64,000 bases of DNA from assembly GCF_905475395.1 (NCBI RefSeq), contig NC_058342.1:23532640-23596639 (forward strand), given 5' to 3'. This stretch comes from Chrysoperla carnea (lineage: Eukaryota; Arthropoda; Insecta; Neuroptera; Chrysopidae). The notes beneath the pieces are model-generated. The model was not told where the DNA came from, ran no database searches, and worked only from the letters and a program-made list of their open reading frames with translations. A program made the translations under genes and the position numbers. How positions within the stretch are numbered: the first letter of the stretch is position 1; every line of letters begins with the position of its first letter. This document shows positions 57,051 to 64,000 of the stretch, piece after piece.

Positions 57051-58383
57051 TTGATAAAGTAAAACCCTTTACGTTTCATATTTAGTTCAGGCTTGACAGT
57101 TTGCCAAATTAATATACATATTTAAAATAATTATCCACTCAATTAGTTAATATTTTTGAATATTAATTAGGTAGCTTATTGATTTTATATCCAATAAATT
57201 TGTAATTGCTTATTGTTTAAATTTTGTATTGATTATGTTAATTTAGAAATTCCGTTGCAAATAAAAAAAAAATTGTTTCGCTGCTTTTGAAGAAGTACGA
57301 GCAGGGTTTCAATTTTTTTTTTTATGAGTAATCTAAAAACGTTTAAATGAATTCTGAAAATTTGACAGGGGATAGGAGGGGTTATCAGATTATTTAAATA
57401 AATAATTGACTTCAAAAGTAAGCATATTTAACATTGGACTTAAGGCAAACCGGCTGATAGACGGGTTATTTTGATAATTTTCGCTCACGCTAGCACTAGC
57501 GCTATGAGCATTTTACTCACGCAATATTTCAATATAATTTTATCTAATTTAGAATTTAGAATTTTTCTAGCATATTTTTCTAAACATCATTCCGGATACA
57601 ACGAGCTATTACACGTATTTTTACGACAGTTTCTATATTTCACCAATTTGAACTTGTTGACTGGGCTAATATACAGAACTGTTAATTTTGCATATTGTTT
57701 GTTCCACTACTTTTCGAATACACGGTATAGATTTATTATCGTACACCTTGTGAATAACAGAACACCCATCACAATTTCAATTCAAGAGTTCGAAGCTTTT
57801 GTAGAGGTTTCAAAACTATTTCTGTTGAATATTTGTTGTTATTCAAATATATAAGTATGAGAGTTTGTATGCGTTCTAGAACTATGATCTCTTTCAATGC
57901 AATCAATATTTCATAATTATTTCATGTATATTGAATAATTATAGTTTATTTCATATTTATTGAATTGCGCTATTTTTTACAAATAAAAGTTAAATTTTGA
58001 GATATTTTGATTTATACGTGTTAATTTTGGTAGTTTAAGGTAGTTTATGAAGTTAAAATATCGTTTGAAGTTGAAATATAATGAAATTTTAAATCGTTTG
58101 TGATTTATAAATGGGATGATGAGTAAATTTTTTTTTCACTTCACTTGAAGACTTCTCACTGTGCGGGCAGAAAAGTGAATTTGGTTGAAATCTCTAGAAG
58201 TAGGTACGCAAAAAATGAGAACTCTCCGAAAAAGGAAAAACACTCCTAAAACTATCATAATCATAGAATTATTTACGTGTAATAAAGTCAAATTAACAGA
58301 ATACTTTGTAAAATATTAAGATATACGTCGAAACTTCCTGAAAATGGGAAAAACACAACCAAAACTACCTTCTTCTTTCTACA
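57051..58383. other. Intergenic with short repeats
   Basis: 57478-57520 matches 236-285 inverted. 58121-58175 (CACTTGAAGACTTCTCACTG) matches 30999-31050. 58270-58380 matches the Drosha intron 1 tandem unit. A 127-codon open frame at 57471-57854 starts inside one of these repeats and has no recognisable domain; I do not call it a gene. Confidence 0.45.
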
Positions 58384-59105
58384 TACAGAGTGTTCTATAC
58401 TTGACTGCAGAACTTTCGCTTCCTGAATGAGATGAGAGAAAAAAGAAGAAAATATGGCTTACCAAATTTGGATCTGAGGCCTTATTTACAAGACAATTAA
58501 CCTACTCTTATAAATTAATAAAAAATATTTTCATCAAAATTAAATTAATCCAAGAAAACACTATTTAAACAGAGGATGTGTTTTATCATAGTGTGAAGGA
58601 GTGACCTAAATCCAAAATTGTTACAAAAAGAATTCTATTTTACTACTTGTATTATTATAAAAACTAACCCATCAAAACCAAGTTTTATTACATTCCCTTT
58701 CTTTGTAAATTAAGTTTTGTACGCAACCTATCGTCTACATATCACATACCATAAGCATGTAGTTGAACGAAACGGACCGTGAACTCATAGGCAAACCACA
58801 CTATGTATATTGTGTTGCAGTTGTAAGTTGATACGATATATAAGATCTTGTTTTAGAGTTTTTTTTTTTGTACTAATTTTGTATTTAGGTCACTCCTTCA
58901 CATTATGCTAAAACACATCCTCTGTTTAAGTAGTGTTTTCTTTTATGAATTTTATTTTAATGAATATATTTTTTATTAATTTATAAGAGTAAGTTTATTT
59001 ATTATCTCGTAAATTAGTCCTCAGATCCAAATTTGGTGAAGAACATTATTTTCTTTTTTTCTCAGCTCTTCTCAATTATAGAAAAATTATAGAACATCCT
59101 TTTTA
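58384..59105. mobile_element. 722 bp foldback element with ~235-bp inverted arms (family A)
   Basis: The arms at 58384-58620 and 58874-59105 are inverted copies. Shared words include CCAAATTTGGATCTGAGGCC, GAGGATGTGTTTTA and GGAGTGACCTAAAT. The outer ends ACAGAGTGTTCTATA and TATAGAACATCCTT pair. The unique centre is about 250 bp and non-coding. Solo arms occur at 1-115 and 34205-34357. Confidence 0.85.
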
Positions 59106-59523
59106 CTAAAATGATGGTTTTTTTGCTACCGATGTGGAAAATCTTAAACTGGAGACTAATATGAAAACATTAAGTGGTTTAATAACGATGATTCATATTT
59201 TATTGAACCTAGTTGTATTCTTATAGAAATAATTTTACCTTTGTATGATCTATGTTAAAATAGATATATTCTATGTGTTTCGATGTCACTGTTTTTAACA
59301 TACATGTATGTATTTCATACACATATTAATTTGTTAAAATGTTGGTACGAAAATGTATATACCAACATAAAAAAAGTAAAAAATGAAAAACATATTTTTC
59401 GAATATACCATAATTCAGTGACGGCTCCCTAAGTTTATTTTTTTATACGAGAAAATCAACGGAATTTATAAAGTTTTCTAATTGAATCATTTTCCGTAAA
59501 GCAAGCGTTAATTAATTACCTAG

Positions 59524-59629
59524 ATCTTGTGATTGAACGTCTGTTGACTTGGACATTTTAGAAGGAATTGCTAATGATACCCAAATTATAGATGATCTGA
59601 AATTAAATGTCATTGACGCCATCCGAGAT
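59524..59629 (+). pseudogene. Exon-like relic with one stop codon
   Basis: After an acceptor-like ACCTAG, one frame reads SCD, TGA, then TSVDLDILEGIANDTQII and DDLKLNVIDAIRD, followed at once by a perfect donor GTAAGT. The composition is protein-like and unlike the surrounding DNA, but all three frames from the acceptor contain a stop. It could be a dead exon or retro-copied piece. I do not recognise the family. Confidence 0.3.
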
Positions 59630-59660
59630 GTAAGTGTGAGAATGTTTCGAAATTTAATAT

Positions 59661-60172
59661 AAAACAAACAATTGACTGAATTAATTGTTGAAATGCCATG
59701 CAAAGACAGTGTCGATGACTCCATCACATTACACTATACATTGATGTCACACATAATAACTGATATTCCCATAATTACATACTATACAATTTACGCCTAA
59801 TTTGCGCCCTCACAGGTAAACAGTGATATTTACGAAAAAATGTTTCAAACAAAAATTGATTATTTTATTATTATTTTATAAGGAATATTTTTTAAATTTA
59901 AACTTTTGTTCTATCTCTAACGGTTTACAAGATGGGTCCTACGGACCCAAGACCTAATTGACCTATGTTGCTCATTTACGAACTTGACTTCAATTTTACG
60001 TCCTAAGCACGCTATAAAAATTTCAACTTCATATCTCTTTTTGTTTTTGAGTTATCGTGTTTACAGACAGACGGACAAATGGAAATGGATTAATCAGGGC
60101 ATTTTATGAACATCTACACCAAAGTTTTGTTCGTATCATCAATATTTCTAAGCGTTACAAACTTGAGACTAT
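59661..60172 (-). repeat. Family B copy 4 (reverse)
   Basis: Reading right to left: AGTCTCAAGTTTGTAACGCT, TTCATAAAATGCCCTGATTA, GTCCGTCTGTC, CGATAACTCAAAAACAAAAA, GGGTCCGTAGGACCCATCTT, AACCGTTAGAGATAG, and tail CAGTCAATTGTTTGTTTTA. It is nearly full length, lacking only the first TATACCC part. Confidence 0.8.
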
Positions 60173-61115
60173 GGTTTTATAGCAGGTACTAGAAAGTGGA
60201 TAATAATTATTTCTATGAGTAATATCTTGAAGCGTATCCGTGCGCATCCTTGATAATTTAAATTAAGCGTCTCAAGCTTTTAAAAGTAGTAACGTAAAAG
60301 TGTCGTCGTAATAATAATTATTTTTTATTTTTTAGTACAATATTATCGCAATATCTGCAATACTCTATTGCAATTATTTATTTTACTGTTGTAAAATTTT
60401 GATTCCCGAATTAAAAAATAAATAAATTCCTGTAACGCCCCTGCCCTCCATTGAAAACTCCAGAGTTGTATTGTATATATCATACACGAGTGCAACTCTA
60501 TTGTTAGTAGCTTTGAGATGTAACATTGTGTATTATCATACATAAACGGAAGAGACTTGTGGCTGATTCCTACTCCCTCTGAATTCTAGACACCCACACA
60601 AAAGTGTACTGGATATTTTGCATAAATTTAAAACGAAAAAAAAATAAATTTTTTTTGTATAGAATTTTTTTTTTTTTTGAATCATTGTTTTTCATTAAAA
60701 ATAAAACCATTAACTAACTCCGTAATGGTTCGAAAAGACCGTTTTTTAGAACTTTTTGATCACTAATATTTAAGTGAGAATGCGTTATCTAGTTCTCTGA
60801 ATATAGTTCTCTGAATACTATTATACAGTTTGGCAACCATTTCGTTAGCCATTTAAAATATATGAAGTAAGAAGAGTTTTTATAGACGTTCTTATGTATA
60901 AAACAAAGAAGAAATGTACTGTGTGTGATGCGCGCTGTATCGGATGTGTACAACTTCAAGTGATGAGACTGATCGGCTGTGTTCATGTATACACTCACGA
61001 AGTGTCTTACATATCCAGGTATAAAGAAATATGTTTCTCATATCAAGAGAGTTCCATAGAGGTGCGATTATTAAGTAAAATAACGTATAAAATAATTATT
61101 TTTAATCTTTATTAG
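60173..61115. other. Intergenic, no gene seen
   Basis: Small frames at 60343-60543, 60789-60998 and 60894-61115 are on conflicting strands and show no features. A/T-rich. Confidence 0.45.
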
Positions 61116-61141
61116 GAATCAAAAGATGACATCCATGCTTT

Positions 61142-61600
61142 TTAATTATTTTGGAAATTCACAGGCAAAGTTTTAACATCTTTCAAACATCTTGGAGTTT
61201 TAGATTTTCCGAATAATAATATAGGCAAATTTTCAGTTTCTGACATGTTAGCATCCAGAACTATTCTAACGTGCTCTTTATTAAGTTTTCCGCCACGACA
61301 AGACTCACCTTTAAAGGTGAAAGTTTTATCAGGTAGACATTCAAAAAATATAACCCGCTTCGTCTGCGTTAAAAATATCATCAACAGAATAATTGCACAA
61401 AAGAACTGGCATGTCTTCAATCCATTTGTTAACTCAACAGCGGTACTTTCTCCACAAATTGCTTTGGAAATTGTACCGTTTCTTTCTTTAAATCTTTCGA
61501 AGCGAAACCTTGTGCCTTTTTATTACTTATTGTTGTTGTTTACTTACAATTATGCATACGATATTTACATCATGGTCTATTCGATTATGCCTTTTCTTTA
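61142..61600 (-). pseudogene. Tigger-like DDE transposase fragment, frameshifted
   Basis: In the minus direction: RFERFKERNGTISKAICGES, then in another frame WIEDMPVLLCNYSVDDIFNA and DEAGYIF. After a further shift it reads ECLPDKTFTFKGESCRGGK, ANMSETENLPILLFGKSKTP and RCLKDVKTLP. This is the DDE_1 core start (NADE as first catalytic Asp region, then KGE..GGK..KE.V..., LPLLVIGKS..PRCFK). The second half of the catalytic domain is missing. Confidence 0.8.
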
Positions 61601-61620
61601 GTCATCGGTCCACTTACCGG

Positions 61621-61624
<4 letters not shown>

Positions 61625-61656
<32 letters not shown>
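61625..61656 (+). repeat. 32-base T homopolymer
   Basis: An uninterrupted T run, the longest in the window. On the minus strand it is a poly-A tract inside the Tigger relic and might mark a retro-insertion end. Confidence 0.9.
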
Positions 61657-61658
<2 letters not shown>

Positions 61659-62019
61659 GAAGATGCTTGACCCATGTTAGCTGTTCAAGTTTTCCTCATA
61701 AACATTCGTATGATAGTAAATCAAAACTAAAATTTGAGGCTAAAAATTAGTTACTTGCGGAATTTGCGGGTAGAATAAGAAACGATGTTATCTCAGTTCT
61801 CAATTATAGAGGTTAATGCAAATAAAATTCACTTGCAGTCTAAGTTATAGAGGTAATAAAATTTAAAGAACGAATCCCATATATAGAGGTTTTTTCGTCC
61901 CACTAACAGAAGTAATTCAATGTCAATGTGTTGTCATAAAAATGTCAATGGACCTCAGCATGAGTTTCAGTTATGGAGGTTTTTCACTTATCCTGGTCCC
62001 ACTTATCTAAGTTCCACTG

Positions 62020-62569
62020 TACCTTAAAAGTTACCTATCTCATAATTCTGTAAATAATTTTGGTTCCCGTTTAAAATTTACGGAATGCTAAATGTATCGT
62101 TTAATTTACCGTTTTGATAACATACACCTCCATAAAGTTACAATCACCATCAAAGCTCCTATTTGTAAAATTACATAGTATAGCTTGCAAATAAAATAAA
62201 AGGTGGTGTTAGCTTAATGGAATTGTTGCTGTATCAGAGGTTGTCTATATATTTAAAAAAATATTTTCACTAAATGAAAATTGTATACTTTAAGCATGCG
62301 CATTTTTGTTATTTGTTGTTTTACTAGTCTTTTTAACCTCCGTCTACGGTATACTGAAAGTATGATGTTTTCAATTTAAAATTGTTTCAAGAGTATATAA
62401 TCTGTACCTAAAAAATACAAAATTCTGCATTCCTTTAAGGGGTCTTTTCCGTTTTTTTATAGGCAAAAAATCGACGTTAATTGGATAATTTTTTTTGCAG
62501 AAACTTTATTATTAGATATTGGCAAATAAAAAAAAGTTCAAGAATATCATACAAGAATTAAATAGTAAG
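62020..62569. other. Intergenic, no gene seen
   Basis: A/T-rich spacer between the Tigger relic and family B copy 5. No feature supported. Confidence 0.45.
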
Positions 62570-63141
62570 AAAAGAAACAATTTACTGAGTTAATTGTTGA
62601 AATACCCTGTATAGAAAAAGGTGAATGTCAGGTGCGGTATTTGGTATTTTAAGAATCTTTCACAAGACCACTAGTTAAAGCTACCTGTAAATTTTCAACT
62701 CCCAATCTTTTATAGTTTTGGAGAAAATGAACATCATCGTTTTGTCCTAATTTGCACTCTCACAGGTAAACAATGATGTCTACGAAAAAATATTTCTGAC
62801 AAAAGTTGTTTATTTTTTTAAACTTTTATTCTATCTCTAACGGTGTACAAGGGGGGGGGGGCTACGAACCTAAAACCTTGACCCAAGTTGCTGACTTACG
62901 AACTCAACCTCACTTTTTATGTCTTGAACGCACGCTATAAAAGTTTAAGCTTAATATATCTTTTCATATTTGAGTTGTTGTATTGACAGACGGACAGACA
63001 GGCAACCGAAAAAGGATTAGTAAAGTGATTTTATGAACACCTATATCAAAATTTTGTTCATAGTATCAATATTTTTAAGCGTTACAAACTTGGGACTAAA
63101 CTTAGTATAGCATGATATGTATTACATATGTACAGTGTATA
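62570..63141 (-). repeat. Family B copy 5 (reverse, full length)
   Basis: From the right: head with TATACACTGTACATATG, TTTAGTCCCAAGTTTGTAAC, TTCATAAAATCACTTTACTA, GTCTGTCCGTCTGTC, TACACCGTTAGAGATAGAAT, CCTGTGAGAGTGCAAATTAG, tail ACAATTAACTCAGTAAATTG. A G9 run sits at 62851-62860. It is head to head with copy 6. Confidence 0.85.
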
Positions 63142-63475
63142 AAAACTAAACCAAATTTTGTTAGTAACTAACAAAATAACTGTTATAACTGTTATATCGT
63201 CTTCCAGCCCCTAAATGTCAAAATTAGTCATAGAATTTGTTACTCGAAAACTGGAAGGCTTAGAGAAAATTTGTTAATTTTGACCCCAATTATACGATAT
63301 AATTTTCCCAACCTCAATTTGACCCCAATTTTCAAAGCGATTTGGTCAAAATTACTTATTTGTTGATAAAAAATTATATTTAACAATATCCTACCGGGTT
63401 ACCCTCCTGCACTTTTATGTTCAGGAGCATGTCTTAAACAATGACGAATTTAATTAAAGAGAATTGAAAAAAATA

Positions 63476-63547
63476 CACTCGAACCAGGACTCGAACCCTG
63501 CCTTCTTGGATTCATGTCAAGCGCCTTACCAATTAGGCTATTCGAGT
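63476..63547 (-). tRNA. tRNA-like sequence, probable pseudogene or SINE head
   Basis: 72 nt that folds as a cloverleaf: perfect 7-bp acceptor (ACTCGAA/TTCGAGT), D-stem GCCT/AGGC, anticodon stem CTTGA/CCAAG with one A-C mismatch, T-arm CAGGG-TTCGAGT-CCTGG with one A-G mismatch. A box TAGCCTAATTGG and B box GGTTCGAGTCC are intact. The anticodon loop CATGAAT lacks U33, so a UGA anticodon would be abnormal, as would the short variable loop for serine. It is therefore more likely a decayed tRNA (Arg-like body) than a working gene. Confidence 0.5.
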
Positions 63548-63586
63548 TCTAGACACGAATGCAATTTTTTCAACTCAATGAATTTT

Positions 63587-64000
63587 TATACCATGTATAT
63601 GAAATATACATAATATGTATATTAAGTTTAGTCCCAAGTTTGTAACGCTTAAAAATAATGATGCTAGGAAAAAAATTTTGTCATAGGTGTTCATAAAATC
63701 ACCTAATTAGTCCATTTCCGGTTGTCCGTCCGTCCGTCTGTGGACACGATAACTCAAAAACGAAAAAAGATATCGAGATGAAATTTTTACAGCGTACTCA
63801 GGGCGTAAAAAGTGAGGTCAAGTTCGTAAATGAGCATCATAGGTCAATTGGGTCTTGGGTCCGTAGGACCCATCTTGTAAACCGTTAGAGATAGAACAAA
63901 AGTTTAAATGTAAAAAATGTTCCTTATCAAAAATTAAACAACTTTTGTTTGAAACATTTTTTCGTAAACATCACTGTCTACCCGTGAGGGCGTCAATTAG
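63587..64000 (+). repeat. Family B copy 6 (forward, cut by window end)
   Basis: TATACCATGTATATGAAATA, TTTAGTCCCAAGTTTGTAAC, TTCATAAAATCACCTAATTA, GTCCGTCCGTCCGTCTG, CTCAAAAACGAAAAAAGATA, GGACCCATCTTGTAAACCGT, ending in CGTAAACATCACTGTCTACC at the window edge. Very similar to copies 2 and 5. Confidence 0.85.

Larger units (their letters stand above)
61116..62019 (-). mobile_element. Pogo/Tigger-type DNA transposon relic
   Basis: The right terminus reads, on the minus strand, CAGTGGAACTTAGATAAGTG next to TA (62020-62021), a pogo/Tigger-like end. The transposase remnant lies at 61142-61600. Several TATAGAGGT words near the end may be subterminal repeats. The left terminus was not found. A 32-T run (61625-61656) interrupts the element. 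Confidence 0.65.

Noticed and set aside
57471..57854. 127-codon open frame on the + strand
   Set aside because: It starts inside a dispersed repeat, is Phe/Leu/Ile/Tyr-rich as expected from A/T-rich DNA, and has no domain, splice context or signal peptide.
61245..61601. 118-codon + strand frame
   Set aside because: It is antisense to the Tigger-like transposase remnant, which explains the sequence.
1..64000. CRISPR array, bacterial operon or phage-like system
   Set aside because: No regular spacer-repeat array, Shine-Dalgarno-led gene clusters or prokaryotic proteins; splice structure and repeats show eukaryotic nuclear DNA.

Overview
This window is AT-rich animal nuclear DNA, most likely from an insect. 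It has intron-containing genes with GT..AG junctions and A+T-rich introns, and a dense load of transposon debris. The repeats resemble types common in insect genomes: hAT, Tc1/mariner and pogo/Tigger DNA transposons, Jockey-like and Penelope-like retroelement scraps, GTCY-containing repeats and many foldback or MITE elements. I cannot name the species.

All genes recognised lie on the + strand. (1) 339-481 is the last coding exon of a gene that begins before the window; its 46 residues look like the C-terminus of an organic anion transporter (Oatp/SLCO), with the rest upstream. (2) 18945-36488 is a complete 24-exon gene for a voltage-gated calcium channel alpha2-delta subunit, reconstructed here to 1236 residues: signal peptide, VWA domain with an intact MIDAS, Cache-type sensor segments and a hydrophobic GPI-anchor-like tail. 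Every exon junction keeps phase. (3) 43486-52249 is a complete 10-exon Drosha gene of 1266 residues: Pro-rich and RS-rich N-terminus, central domain, two RNase III domains and a dsRBD. The three genes serve separate processes (transport, calcium channel trafficking and synapse function, microRNA processing), and nothing in the sequence ties their regulation together.

Layout: 482-18944 is an 18 kb intergenic stretch full of repeats. 18945-36488 is the alpha2-delta gene, with a 4.9 kb intron (23180-28103) and a 2.3 kb intron (30479-32750). 36489-43464 is intergenic or Drosha 5' region with inverted-repeat elements. 43486-52249 is Drosha, whose introns hold tandem repeats, a foldback and a Jockey-like fragment. 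52250-64000 is intergenic, with a gutted mariner-like element, a Penelope-like scrap, a large foldback, a Tigger-like transposase relic and several copies of the main repeat family.

The most abundant repeat (family B here) has a fixed architecture. The head starts near TATACCCTGTATATG and runs through TAGTCCCAAGTTTGTAACGC. A GTCT/GTCC microsatellite core and a TTGTAAACCGTTAGAGATAG block follow, and the tail ends in CAGTCAATTGTTTGTTTT. It occurs in both orientations, tandemly, head to head, and interrupted. Its plan recalls the dipteran mini-me type of element with (TA)n and (GTCY)n tracts. No defence island, CRISPR array or new multigene system was seen. The most unusual signals are the repeat structures in and around Drosha, tandem in-frame splice donors in alpha2-delta, and two pol III box-bearing tRNA-like sequences inside repeat structures.
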